Part shown: positions 13,101 through 28,100 of the stretch, piece after piece
Layout of the letters: each line of letters opens with the position of its first letter
How positions within the stretch are numbered: position 1 is the first letter of the stretch
From: Rhea pennata
Taxonomy: Eukaryota > Chordata > Aves > Rheiformes > Rheidae
Reading direction: 5' to 3'
Assembly (NCBI RefSeq): GCF_028389875.1
Contig: NC_084702.1
Location: 59,250,553-59,314,552, forward strand
DNA: 64,000 nucleotides
Notes under the pieces: generated by a model
What the model saw: the letters and a program-made list of their open reading frames with translations, nothing else
What the model was told of the DNA's origin: nothing
Databases searched by the model: none
Program-made: the position numbers and the translations under genes

Positions 13101-16100
13101 TAGCAAAAACTGTTACTACTTTCTTAGCTATTTCGAAGCTGATGAGTGCTCAGATCTCAGTGCAGGTCCTATCTCTGGAAAGCTAAGACTAAAATATGCC
13201 TGCACGCTACATTCAAGCCAAAACAAAAGATACCTAAAAAAAATGAAATGAAGACTTAAGTAACAATTGCAATTGTTATAAATGACAGATATTGCTGCAA
13301 AGGAAAATGAAGCAGGAAAACATCAAATAAAAATATAAAACATCAATAGAAAGTAATACTGCTGAATAGTAGCAATTGTTTTTCACTAATAGAACTACTT
13401 TCACTACTAGTACTATTAGAAATTCCTGTAAGTAAAAAAAAGATAGATACACAGATATTATAGACTAGTCCTAAATGTATCTGTGTACATTATATGGAGT
13501 CAGGGGGATATAATCACAGCAAGTAATAAATGCATATCAAAATTCAATTAATAGCAACAGATTAGAGAGAAAAAAAAAACCCTCCAACATAAGGCACTAT
13601 CCTTCAACACACATCAGAAGGTCCTCAAAAGGAAACCATGAACACCTACGCGTATATGTAAACACCAATATTCAGTTAGAGGAAAACACTTGCAAATGCA
13701 CCTAGAAAACATAGCAATAAAAGACAATGGAAGGGAGTTAAATACAATATTGCAAATACAACACTGGTTCCAGTCAACACTAAAAGAAGCACAATGACTC
13801 CAAGAAATAGCGCTCCAATGTATTACTAGCACCGCAAGAAGTTTGAAAGTAGGTGAGATGGAAGAGAAGATTCACATTTGGAGCACGGACAAATGCAAGC
13901 TCTTCACGTGTTCATGTTAAATAGTTTCCTAGCATTATTTTTAAATTATCTTTCTGAAAAATGATAATTAAATGTTACCAGATGCATTTGGGGAAAACAA
14001 AAACAAAACAAAAAAATTCTTCCTGTTTAAGCAACAAAACAAACAGGAAAGGAGAAGAATACAAAATCCGTGCAGGTGCTCAGTTAGAAGGGAAACAACA
14101 GAACAAAAATGCAAAGGGATAGGAACTTTTTCAATCAGTAAAAAATACTAAAACCAAATTGAAAGATATATTCTGAGGCTTAAGCAACACATAAGAATGA
14201 GTATACAATGTGGCTGTCTTATAAATAGCAGATCAGAACAGAAGACTGAAGGTCACTCCCAGTTGTATGTTACTAGCAATAACTTTTATAACTTAAAATT
14301 TAAATCCTCAACAACTTCAGAAATAAAGCACAACCTTGGATTCAAATTCAAAAGTAGCATAAGCCAATCTAAATAAAGATTGCCATTTTGCCCCTTTCTT
14401 TCCTTCCCCACTTGGTGATGCTCTGGGCAAACCAGTTCAGGAAGCTTAGCCAACAGAAAACAATTCACTTTATTTTTCCTACTGGATTTCCTTCTGCTGG
14501 TCTAGCTTCCTGAACCAGCTCACTGGAAAATTAGACAAATGTCAAAGCTATTGCAATGGAGAGAGAAGGAAACACGCCTAGAGATGGGAGGCAAACAGCA
14601 GAACACCAGGCTAGAATAGAATAAGTTTCTGAGGAACTGCAGTCCCAGCTTGGATAGCTGTGTCCCACTGGAAAGATTTGACTGCTACAGGAACAGGTAA
14701 AGCAAATACAGTGATGGGGGTTTTGAAAAGCATAGTGCATACTAACTTTAAATATTTTTTTCACTTTTTTTTCAATTTCAGAATTTTATCTACACTTCCA
14801 CAAGTTACGTACAGTGATGTCATTGTGATTTACCTGCAAATAAACAATCTTCTGAAATACATCTTCTCTCATGCTCATCTCCACATCAAAATTAGAAAGC
14901 TTTTTATCAGCTTCTGTGCTTGCTAAGCGCACCTCTTTGTCTGGTGAGACATGCTGTGGAAAATCCAACATGCTTCTTTCCACTGTTTAAATAAAAAAGC
15001 AGTGACACTTTAAGGATAAGGAACTTGTACTTACAAATGAACTGTTCCAGTAATTTCCTCTTTCCAATATCAGTAGAAACCATAAGAAACATGTACCTAG
15101 AGCAACCTGAAGCTTCATATCAGGCCTCAAGGTAATGAAGTGATTATAGTTAAAGTAAAAATGAACGGGTAAAGGGATAAAACTGCATAGCACCGTAACA
15201 AACTAATATTTTACTGAAGTCATCCATTACCAAAGTCTAATTGTCTCATCCTTGCAATATTTCCATAAGTCAACTGAAATGTATATAAATGTGATCTATG
15301 ATTTTTGAAAGATGAACCATTTGTAAACAAGAAGATCAATACTGTTTCATAGATGGCACAGACACTTCCCTTTCAGTATTTTAACTGAAAAGATCTGAAT
15401 CTTTCAAAACATGCCCATCTGTCCTGAAATCATTTTTATATTGGCATGACAGAACAGTGTCCAAGCCCCTCTCTTTCCTTATTTATTTAAGGGGAAACAA
15501 TAAAGCAACCGCAAAGGATACTATCTATGTATTTTGAACTTCTTAAAGTCAGAAGCTGAATAAGACTATTGTTTTTAAGTATACTTTTGAAATTAGATGA
15601 ATTCTTATTTTGTAAAAATATATTGCATCTTTATGACACTGAATACAGGTGCTAAAATAAAAATGAAATGCCATGGTAAGCTGAATTAACTTCTTATTTC
15701 TATCCAATTATAATTTAACTTTTTCCCCTCAAAAAAAAGAGAGAGAGAGTAACAATAATCCTAGGAATGAAGTTGTAAAGCACTGTAATTTTAAGTAACC
15801 TATGTTTTTTTTAAAAAAAAACACACACACACTGTGATCATCTCAGATATTCCCTTTAGAAACCTATGGAATGCAAGCATCGGCATACAGTTCTTGAAGC
15901 TCACAGGAAACTTCTCTTTTTTTCCTCCTATCATCAAGCCAAGATGGTTCAAAATGATGAAATGAGTTTTGGCAGCTTTCAAGTGAAAGGTAAGGTCTGT
16001 TGTCATCCGTGTCTTTCCTGATAATGAGTTCAAGTTACTGGGACAGCACTCTCACTTTCATGTGCATATGAGAGGGCCACACAGGACTTAAATTCGAGGG

Positions 16101-19100
16101 TCTAATGGGTTGTGGTAATATGTCCTTATCAGACACTACAGGGTGTTTCAGAGTTAAGTAATGCTAATTTCACATACAGCTTTGAAGATTAGCATTAAAA
16201 GATTAGATATGACCTACCCGTGCAATGGCATATAAAAAGAAAGCACACTTGGAAGATGTAATCTTGATGGTTATACTGAGAAGCTGATGGCCACTATTTT
16301 CTGAATCAGAGATTTGCTTTTTAATTTAAAGCAGATTTTTTTTTTTTACTTTGGTGAAAAAGCTTGCAAATAATTGTACCAAATACACTGGTACACTTAA
16401 AACTGAATCTGAGAGGACTAGACAAAGATTATTCAGTCTTCTGCCAGCAAAAACTCCAGTCAATTCACTAGATATGTCTGAACTGTAATTCTAAGGAGTG
16501 TAAATGCTACAGACTAATATTACTATACAGTCATTTGTGCTGCAGGCTGCTCTTTTTTACAAGGTGAAGACTCAGTGCTTGAAGCCAAGGTACCTGCTTT
16601 CAGCACTTCCGTTGCCACTGTGAATTTTGGAAAGGTTAAGAGAACCTGACATTCTGTTAGAGTCACTATTTTTGGGGGAGTCATACAGTATGACTTTTTT
16701 CTTTTTTCTCCCTTCCCCAAACAAAGGCACTACAATCACATTTTACGTTTCTATTTCACCTGACTGACAAAAGTTAACTGAATGACCTGTGTTGGGCCAT
16801 TAAACTCCATTTACATGCTGGCATGTCCTAATAACTCATAAGAGCAATTCAGACAGGAGTATCTTTCCCTAGTTTCTTCAAGTACTTGCAAGCAGTAATA
16901 TAATAGTGAGTAGGTGAAGAATTCTTTTTAAAAAAAGAGCATACAAAAATTCCTCCATATTCATCCATGACCTTTTCTCTATTAAGAATTTACCAAACTT
17001 ATCATTATTCAATTTGACTTGCTCCTCTCAGTCAGATTTCTGCAGTGTCTGAAGAAATGTACTTAGAGTTGAAGGTATTATAAGTAACACAAACACTGTA
17101 AATCCACACTGTACAGGCAGCTGCACATTGTCCCCTAGTGGTTGTACACAGTTGGAAAAGAAAATACAACTTTGCAGAGCTTCAAATGCAAAAAGAAAAC
17201 AGTGTCCAGTGTAGTTCTTTGGATGCATCAAAAAGATCAATGCAACAGTTTTACTAATCCTAAATTTTGTCTCTACAGTAACATAGCAGAATTTCACATA
17301 CAATCAAATTACATACTGGTGAGATGCCCAGAAAAATGACAATGACTGATGGCCCTTATGAGACCTCTACATATTCTACACAAGCAGCTCGGATCAGAAT
17401 CATAAGTGATAATAATCATTCCTCAACCTTTTTTCATCAGTGGACAAAATGTGCTAAGTAAAGAATCACAAAAAAAAAGTACACTAACCTGCATATTCCA
17501 CTTCTATATCTGCCAAAGCCTGTACAGTGTTCTCATGTGTTACTTCTTCAGTATTAAGCATCCCAACGCTGTCATATACATGCTTTGTCTTCCTGATCAG
17601 TTCTTCTGTTCTTGTTCTAATTTGCTCTGGGGACAGGTCCCATCTCAAAAGGTTTCGGTTTGATGTGATATAGGAAGAGGCTTTGAGCTGGCCAGTAATT
17701 TCTGCTCCCAACGTCATCCTCAAGACAAGCCGTGGCCCAACAGCCCTGAAAGTGTTAAAATGATTTTTGCATACTGAGATTGTAGTTCAAAAGGTAGTTT
17801 ATAATAAATTAGAAACAGGCAACAGGCTTAATAATTAAAGAATATTTTTAGAAGCAAGATGAAAGTTCTTTTTAGAGCCACCATTTGTCCAGCAGGACCA
17901 TAAGCAGCTTTTACCCTTATCAAATAAATCTCATTTTAAAATAAATCAGAGGTCTGTTTTCTACCTATTCTATTCAGAGGAAAACCAACTATCATCTAAT
18001 ATATTTGCAGACAAATCTAAAACCTTTGGTATTGATGAAAACAGACAGATTTGAGTTGCTATTCAGTCTTCTAAGCAAATCATAACAACTACTGAATAAA
18101 TTACTAAATAATTACTGAAACTACAAAAACAGAGAGTATTTTGCATTTTTGAAATAAAGACCAAAATCCACACAGCAATTTGTAGATTATAAAGACCAAG
18201 AACTGCAAACAATATACGCACAAGAAAAAAATGCAGTTTGCTAGTGTTCACTGAAACAAATAATTTTATATTTGTACTGATTGTTTGCTGCATAATGGAC
18301 CATGGGAAGAAAACCTAAATTGTTACTCCCTTGAAAATTTACTCCTTTAACTATTGAAGATTTTATACAGATAGTTTCACTCTATTGCCAGAAAAGGGGA
18401 AAAAAAGGTTACTGTAATTTATGTACTAATAATCCTGGTTATTTAACTCATCTATATTTCAGCTTTAGTTCAACCAGAAGGTTGTACATACATCGGTTGT
18501 CTTAGTTCTGTTGCTGTGCAAGCAAAGGCTGCCCCTTCACTAATCTTTAATGATAAAAACAAAACAAAACAAAACCCCCCTGAAATTCAGCTGTTTTTCA
18601 AGTGCTTTAAGAAAGGAGGAAAACTCAGTATTAAGAAAAACATACCTGATTTTCTTTCAACTCACTGAAATACCAGAAGAAAGAAACTGTTAGACAGGAT
18701 ATTTTACCGACTTTCCTCTGCTCACATTTTTCCCCAGGATTTCGTATCTTTCTCTTCATACAGTGTATTTCAGTTACTTATTCTGCTTTATCTTACCATT
18801 TCTCTGATACACTATCCTGTCCTTTCTTTTCCAGTCTTCTCCAGCCTTTTCCCACTCCTTACCCTGTTTTTTCTTCCCCATTCATTTTGGGGAGATCATC
18901 CACGCAAGAGGTCATGCTTTTCAACCACTACGCAGTTTCTCTCCATCCCTACCATCATCCCTTCAAAGTCTCCACAGCTGAGCTGACACAAGACCCTTCT
19001 CCCTGCTATATTATCTGGAAAGCTATGGTCTACTTACACAAAGATTCCAGAGTGGAATGGGTACTGAAACATGCAGAGATGAGACTACCTATAACTTACC

Positions 19101-22100
19101 AGTCCTTTTCCCCAAACCTTGTTTTTCCATGAACAGTGATTTGCCTTTTCTCCTGCCACCTCCAGTCCAGACTAGCTCTTCTTTGTTCATCTTTTCTCCC
19201 TTCATATACTTGCTCTGTTGCCTTTCTCCCTTCCATAACCCTTCTCCTCTCCATCTTAATCTGTTTTCAGCATCAAAAGAGTCTCCAGAATAATGCAGAA
19301 TCACACCTACATTCATCCCCAGCAGCATCAAAAGATGGCTAACTCCTTCCCTAAGCAGGATCAAGTTTCATCGGTTTAATTTGTTGCTATTTTCAATTCC
19401 ATTAATGAGACACTCCTAAGATTCTTGTTATACCCAACTGGTAAATTGTATTCCAAATTTGCATACCCTATTTGAACACAGTTATCATTTCTCCATCTAT
19501 GACGGAAGAGATGGCTGCATACTGTGTACAAGCCTCTGGATTTGCATATATAAAATATGCATAATAAAAGAAACTAGTCCTGAAGCTCTGGAGGCTGAAA
19601 AGATACAGGACTTGGAAAAAAAGATTATATTTTGGAGAAATGAACCCCAAATCAAAGGCAGGAAGATAATGGTTTTGGAAATAGTGGCATCCCCACCACC
19701 CTATCTGCTCGGACAAACCTCAACTTAGTTGTATGAAGGAGAAGGATCTAGACTCAGGCAGCTGATTTAAATAGGGCCAACAGAAACCCACGTAGTCAAA
19801 ATGTCCATCTGGAGAACACCATAATACCTCAGTTATACATAAAATAGTAGCTGATAGAAAATAATTGTACAATGATTAAAAGAGAGCTTGCATTTGAGGA
19901 GTAAAACTGCTTGATAGTGTTTAGAATCATAGAAGGGTCAACTCACAGTTTCAGAAGAGCAACAGGGAGATTTTAAACCTTTAAGTTACCAAGAACAACT
20001 CAGGCAGAGATTTACTATCTGCCTCCCCTTTTCAGCTGTATAAGTTTAAAGAACAGCATGTGTTGGTATGGTGAAGCATGGTAACTTAAGATCTTCAATT
20101 ATAGCTAAAAATATGTAAGACTATACACAGAGAGCTCACTATTAAGAGAGATATTTACTTAACATTAACAAAAATAGGTAATTAACATTATTTAACATCA
20201 GCCATTTAGCTGTGTAAGTTTTATCGTAAAATCAGTCTGGTATGTGCATAAATGCTTAGATAGGTTTTCGCATACAATGCAGGAGACACACATAAAAGGA
20301 CAGGCAATTTTGGCCTAAAGGAAAAACAGCAAGAGTAAAATGCCAGCAATCTGAAAAGGGCTGCATGCAGAGCTGCTGTTTAAAGGCAAGACTTTTTGTT
20401 AAAAGTCTCCTCTTCCATATGAGAAATTTTTTAGAAATAGCCTTGTCAAGATTATATAAGACATAAACGAAAGCCAACATTCCTACTTACATTTAATTAT
20501 GAGGATTCTTTTTCCTTGTTACCAGTTTTTTCAAATCTTCCTATACCAGTCTAGACAAGATGTTTACTTTTCCCCTCTACAGGCAAACAGAAACATAAAC
20601 GACCAGCAATTTGCAAGCTTTGAAAATGAAGCCTGAATAAAGAAAATTCCTCCCACCTCTCTTCCATCTCTTCCTGATACCAACTGAGATCTGAGACTAA
20701 TGTCTTAGTAGCTTCCCCACTGGACTGCAGAAACTTTGAATCTCATTTAGAAGTTTACGAGAAACAAAGCTGCTTTCACGAAAACAAAAGGATATATAAA
20801 AGTATGAGCATTCAGAAAATGCCTCTGTTTCCCATTCCAAAAACCACTGATTAGTACCCTGAATCAACAAATTCGTTAAAGGATAGGACTTCATTAAGTC
20901 ATGAGCTGCTTCCCCCTGGGCTGTGCTATGTCTAGTCTTCCATATGTTGTTAACACAGCCTGGTACAACCTGAAGCCAAACCTCCTCGCGACTAGGTTCC
21001 AGACCTCAGATAATATCCAAAAGAGTGCCAAATTAAGGTGAAAATAAAAGATTTGTCTCTGTCAAGGTTTCACATATAAATGAAGCAGAAGCAAAGGAAA
21101 ACAAGAACCTGGAAAAAAATAAAGGCTGACAACTATGCTACAGTGCAGTATATGAAGCACATATTCTTTTTTAAAGGCAACCTTCCACTTTCTGCAATTC
21201 ATTATCTTCACCTGGTGCTAAGTGCTTTAGAAATGCAGGTACAGAGCACAGCTCTGTCACTGACCAACAGCATATCAGAAACAAACACTAAAACAGTCAC
21301 AGAACCTACTGTTTATATTAATTTCAGCCCGTCAAACAGGTCTAAAAAACAATTAAAGTTGGACTGATTTAAAGAACTTGAATGTAAGCTCCAGGTGGCT
21401 TTAGAGTATTGCTTTTAAGTACCAAAAAAGGCTGTGCCACTGGTTTTTATTAATATGCTGGCTAGCTGCATTGAGGAATATATATACAAATTTGATAGCT
21501 TCATAAATAACTGCCATAGCCAGTAAATGGTTGTCTGTATCTGTTAAGAGAGGAAAAATTGATACAGAACATAAACTGCCTCTTATTGAAATGCTGAGAG
21601 CCCGCCTCCTCCTCCTGAAACACGGAATCAGTCATTTTATACAGATTCATACAGGTTGTACCATCTGAGAAAGACCTGTTAGTCCTTCCAACTAACCAAT
21701 TCACAGTGCAATCACCATCTTCAAATTGCTCTCACAAACTATGGCATAACATTTCAAGTAAAATAATCACCATATGCAGCTCCTTAAATAGCCATTTAAA
21801 GACACGCGGTCACATTGCTACCAGTCAATCAGATTATACTTTGTGCCAATGTAACAGCAGATTAATGAAAAACCAGAAGCAAGTAGAAATATATTCACAG
21901 ATGAAGCCTCAACCATTTCTTTCATGGCTTAGTATTTCATATTCTTTGTCCATATGAAACTGTAAACAAATAAATTCCCCAAACTACAAGTATCGTACTA
22001 TAATAAAAAATAAATGATAATATGCCAATACATTTCTTTACCTGTAATACATTATACAGTAACTGTACACTGTAATAACACATTACCATAGTAAAACAGG

Positions 22101-25100
22101 CATCTGCTCATGGTTCATCCTCTAATATTGTGTTGGGACTAAGAACAAGATCTTAGTTCCTTGAGTTCCAAAAAAACACCAATACTTGTCACTACCACCG
22201 GAGCTAAGAGAATCTCTTTATCTCTTTATAATAATCGTATCCTTCTGTATTTTCCTTATATTTAAGTTAAATATGAACCAAATAACTTACTCTGAGCAAC
22301 CGCTTAGCTTTGATTATGTTTATGGCTATCTGGATTCACTGCAGACCTGAAAATGGGCTTCTGTGACCCATCTACTTTTTCCAATTACACTAGTTAGTCT
22401 AATGAAACATATTACCTCTGTTCACTAACTTTGTATTGTTTGTTCAGGAAAGAAAGCAACAAAGCCAAACAAAATTAATGAAGGAATATAAAGAAACAAG
22501 AGAGCACAGCTGAAATAATATGACTGTGTCAAAACTGCTCTGGGACTATATTTGCGTTGTTATTAGAAAAATATTGTGGTGAATCATACACCGGGGGAAT
22601 ATACCCAGATATAAACTGGAAAAAAAATCTATTAATAATAGTAGGAACCAGATACTTCTGAATATAATAGTGATAGCATTCTTCACCAAACAGTAACTGG
22701 ACCAAGAGAAGGTAATTACTATTTTAGACTCACTTTTGGTAGATGGCAGTGACATTACAGAAGAGCCAGGCATTACCTTGGGCCAAACAATCTGAAGTTT
22801 GTTCAGTTTAAATTAGAGAGAAGTATAAACAAATGTAGGTCTGTAACTAAGGTTACATATATACTGCAGTCACCAAAATTAGGGTAAAATTGTCCCGTGT
22901 TGCCATAGGTAGGCTGCTGCTACTGCCTGAACTGACTAGTTCCCGCTGTTTCAGACACAACACTCAGATTTTTTTGCAGCGCATAACTGTTGATATACCT
23001 AAAGAAGCCTGGATTAAGGTAAGTACCACATACAGCAGGAGGACTGGCTTACAGTACTCCTCTCCTGTCCCTCCCTCTGCTGCTCATTTCTGTCCCTGCC
23101 CACCGCTCCGCCAATGAGGACAGCACAGCTATCAGCAGGGCCACACTTCGAAAAGAGCCAGAGCAGTATTCAGGTGAAAAATGATCTGAACTGAAAAAAA
23201 GAGAAGGGGATGGGATTGCAGGTAATCAGTGGCAACATCTGTTTGATGTGTGGCTTCAATGCAGTTGTGCTTGCAGAAAGGAAGGATCAAAAGTGTACCA
23301 ACAGCCATTTAAGCCAGAATTACTGCTAGGAAATGCATGTGAAATATATGGGCTTAGTCTAGCAATAAAAGAGAGAGAGATTCAGGATGATTGTTGTCAT
23401 TAAGTATATCTAAGGTTAAACACTAGGAACTGAAAAGAACTATTGATGCTAAAAGGCAACACTCACATAAGAACAAATTAATAAATTGGTCAGGAATACT
23501 CTCAAGCTAGAATTTAAAGAGACATCTGTAACAATCAGGGCAGTGAGATTCAGAAATAGCTGCCCAATAAGCCCCATGGAAATAAAAACTTCCTAACTAT
23601 TTTTAGTTGGAGTTTGATGAACTTATAAAAGGGCTATCACTTAGTTGTCTAAGGTAGCACAAGACTAGACTCGATCTCCCCACTTGCTCCTTCCATTGTC
23701 TGTGTTCCTGTGCGGTTCTTCAACATTACAGCACTGTTATGTACCTAACATTTTTACCATGAATGCTTAAATAGCTCTTAAAAAAAGGGGGGGGGCAGAG
23801 GCAGTGCAAGTCTCTTAAATGAGTCCTATGGGATCTAATACTGTCAACGGAATGACCTACAGGGCAGCCTGGAACATGTTACGCATCGTGCACTGCATCA
23901 GCTATCAATGAGATGCTGGGAAAGAAGAACACAGGGGACTTTGTTTGGACTTTCAAGCTACCGCAAAGAGTCTAGAAGCAGCTGTTGCTCACCAAAGCAA
24001 CAAATTATGGCACTAAGTTACCAATTCCAAAAGCAGTAATAATGAAAATTTCAACCAAAAGCAGTGTAAGTTGAATAATAACTTAGAAGTAGCTGCTGAG
24101 CTTTTACAAGAGGATTTTTAAGAAGTTTAGAAAACAAAGCATCTAAGTTACAGACTGCAATCAGGTATGAAAGACTGCTATTTTTGCCAGAATGCCAGAC
24201 AATTTATTTTGCCAATAAATCTAAAATTTGATTACTTGTTGCTTCTGGAAAACACAAATTTGATTTGATTTTAGAAAGAAGAGAGACCTTTGTAATACTT
24301 TATTAGAGCAGCAAACATAACTGCAGCAGACAAGCAAAGCAATTAAATTTACCAGCTGATTTTTAACTCATGCATTAAGTATTTTAAACATTTACGTAAG
24401 TCTGGTTTTGTTTCAAAACAATGTTTCATGACAGGAATGTGCCAAACAATCCTTTTTAATAGGCCACTATGAAAGTAAGGCTAAAAAACCCACAACCTAT
24501 GAAGCAGAATCAGCAAAGGGTAGTACTGGCTTTAGAAAATGCAAACAAAAAAACCCCGCAAACTTGTTCACAAGATGCTCCTACTACTAATATTCACTTT
24601 ATAATGTGGTCAAGACTCAAGTCTGTCACCTCATTTAACTCTGATTGCATATTGATAGCTATAATTCTATCCAAGATGCTTTAAAAGCTTTATTAGTTTT
24701 CAAATTAATCTCCACCCAAACAGTATTACTTACAACGGCAAGTAAAATTCTACAGAATAATTTAAGATCTTATTTATTTATGGATTTTTGAGAAACACAT
24801 ACAGCCAGTTTTTCTTGTACTTGCTCATAAATCTGACAGCTCCATATAGCCATGCAAGAATCAAAGTATATCGGATTTGTGTAGAACAGAAAACTATATT
24901 GCCTGCTGACATAAAAGGTCTGGGACAACGGCATCAGGGGTAAAGTGGGAACCAAGGCAGTAGATTAAAAAAAGAAAGAAAAAGTCTGATCTCAGATGAT
25001 TCAGCGCTGAAAATTTATTCTTCCAAGCTGTGCATACTGAGTTTAAACAAAACACAATCTTAGGCTTTTTGTGCATTTCTAGAAGTCAAAAAAATGATTC

Positions 25101-28100
25101 TTATCTTAAAAATTATATCAAAATGTAAAAATTTCTTTCTAACGCAAAACCACTAAGATACTTTGGCACCTTCTGATTTTTAAATAGTCTGAGGGCAAAC
25201 AGATATGAAGACACTTATTTAGCTGTACCTCATATACACGTTGAGGGGGTACTTCTAATATATAAATAAGAATAGATTTGAAAACCACCATGAACACAAT
25301 TAATTTATTTTTCAAACAGCAATTTGCTGTATGAAGTTTTGCAAAAGCTGTTAATTTTAAGAACATGAACAACAAAATGACCATTTTGATCTTTCTATCT
25401 TTTGAAATAGCAGATCTGAGTAAATAAACACTTCCAAGTCTTACAGGCTGCAGTAGAAATAGTGATGCATGCTGGAAGCCAGTACTGTACATGTAAAGAA
25501 CATACTCACCAGGTAACTGCAATCAACATTCACATGGCTTCAGTGTTTTGACTCCACCTAGCAGGCTTGCTTTAAAAAAAGTTCTATTAAGGTAATATAA
25601 AACCTGACAGTTTGCCTCAGGACCAATTATTTCATGCTTGAGTAACATGCCGTATGTTGGCACTTTTCCTGAGAGTAAATGCCACCAAATACTAGTGGAC
25701 AGGCATGATATGAGTAAAGCTTTAGAATAGCCAAGTAACAATTCTTTTTTTAATTAAGGCTTGCAGAAGTTAAAAAGTATTTCAGAGAGAAACCACTGTG
25801 AATTTTCAGCAGCCTCTAACACGGTTTAATATACAACCAATTCCTGAGAACATAGAATACAATATAAACCAGTAATTATATACACTAAATTCCCTTTTTT
25901 TTTTGCTTGAATTTGAAATGTATCATCACCTTGGTTCCGTTTTGACTCATGGCTTCAGATAAGAAGCAATTGTTTATTTTATAACAAAATAAGGACAAAA
26001 TCATGGAAAGTCAGCAGAAGGCTGAGTAACATGGAAAAACAAGAATAAAAAAACCCAGAGAACTTCAAGACAGAACAAGCAAAACACAGATAGATCACTC
26101 AAAGGTAATGACAGGTCAGCATTAATTTAGTTCAGCTAAAGGAATAGCCCCATAGCCCCAAAACTGAAGTCATCGTTTTTTCCTGCTGGGCAAACACATT
26201 TGAAGTCTTTGTTACACTTCACCTCTCATCTCTCTGGCTCTTGACAGTGTCTGGAACAGCATATACATGCTTTGAATTCTTGGGACATTTTCCTTAGAAA
26301 AGTACTTGGCTCTGTGTCACAACTGTGTTTGGCATAGATAGATCTCACTATGGCAAAGGAGAACATGTTAGTACTTCTTAATTTAAAGCTCTGTAACTGC
26401 CCTTAGAAACTATTTTTTCCTGACGCTGTGTTCAAGGAAATGGAAGAAAATATAGCACCTTTTAACACTACATTATTAATAGTGTCAATTCCCTGCATTT
26501 CAGTTCACTGCAAGCTCTATGTTGACCATATTTCTACAATAGACATAGTTTTAGTTGTTATAGTCAGTTTGAGCTAGCCAGAAAAGCTGTAGGTTTTAAA
26601 AATATTTTAAAATCTTTATTGATAAATTTAATCTCTGCAGTGCTACTTTTATGATCTTATCTGGCAACAAATGTTTACTGTTTTTTTCTGATAGAATTAA
26701 CATCAACAGCAGCAAAGTATTTGAAGATGGCACTCTGTGATAATTGACGGAAAACACAGACCTTAAATGGGAACCTATACCTGTGCGTGACATGTTATAT
26801 ATGGCACAAATCTCTAGGCAGTCTTCTGTTGTAATTGCAGTCTCTCCTCCCTGATAGTCTTTAAACAAAATGAATTTGGAAACTGCTCTGACTGACTTTC
26901 ATAAGGGGAGGTGACTTCCACACAGTAGTCTGGAGCTGACTGTATAGAGGAGTCATGGTATTGTTTCTGCAGAGGGTTGGCACAGTGGAAAAAAACATAA
27001 TGCTTTTAAGGCTCTACAGCACTCTCAGGTGTTGCTGCAAATAAGCATCTATCATATGACTATCACAGCAGCAATATAAACAACAGGTAAAATGCATATT
27101 TTGTAGTGCAACCACCACACACTGTTACCACTAAGATAGTCCAGTACTTGAATGTAATCAGCTAATGCATGAATGCTTGCTGACCCTAGTTAAAAAAAAA
27201 CTTAAGAGACTGCTGGACAGAAAAAAATATAGAGGAAGGCTTGTAAACACAGAATTTTTCTGTTTTACAGCCACAGTTAATCAATTCAACCAGTACCGTG
27301 TGAATGCCCTTTAAGTTCCTACTGCTGTTAAGTCTCATACAGTCAAAGCCAAGACTAATGCTTTTTGCTAGTTGGTTGGAAAACTCAGGGCAGATGATGA
27401 GCTAGTCTCACCTACTTGCACCTTTTTAAGTCACTCTTCTCCTCTGGGAAGAGAGTGAATTATACTGGGCCATGATCATTTCAATGCTTGCAAAATTCCA
27501 ACCAGTGCTCAATACTACAGTGCATCTGCTCAACAACATGAATCACTCAAGTTAATGAAGCCTGTTTTCTGCTCTAGCTTTTGAGTGAACAGTGATTTAA
27601 CAACATTAAATGGTTCCCAGGCTACTTCCAAGCTATCCAAAAAATTGCTTCAGCATAAAAACTATGGCCAAGAACTTCACTGAGCTGACGCTCCACAGTA
27701 GACATAAAAGGTGTCTGTATTAAAGATGGAACTTTCTTAGATGAACACACCCCACCAAATCATATTTCACTCAAAAATGTATGCCCCCTACCCTTACTTT
27801 TTCTAAATACATACAATATGTACTGGAAAAGAGCCTCTTCTACTAACAGAAGTCATGACACACAAATCTATCAGAATTCTTTGAAGGAGTTGCAATAGAC
27901 AGAGACCAGTTAATACTGTTAATATTCGATTTCCACAGACTTTCAACCAAAATCTCCTAAAGAAACTAAGCTGCTATGAGACAAGAAAGAAGGTCCTATT
28001 ACCGATAAATGATTAGAACACAGGAAAGAAACAGAGAAATAACTGATCATTTTTCTGAATGGAAGTAGGTGACTAGTGGACCCCACACAGGCTTCCATGC

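Noticed and set aside
25139-25522. 127-codon minus-strand ORF in NLN intron 1
   Set aside because: Hydrophobic, AT-driven composition, no recognisable domain, no splice or promoter context; expected by chance at this length in 64 kb.
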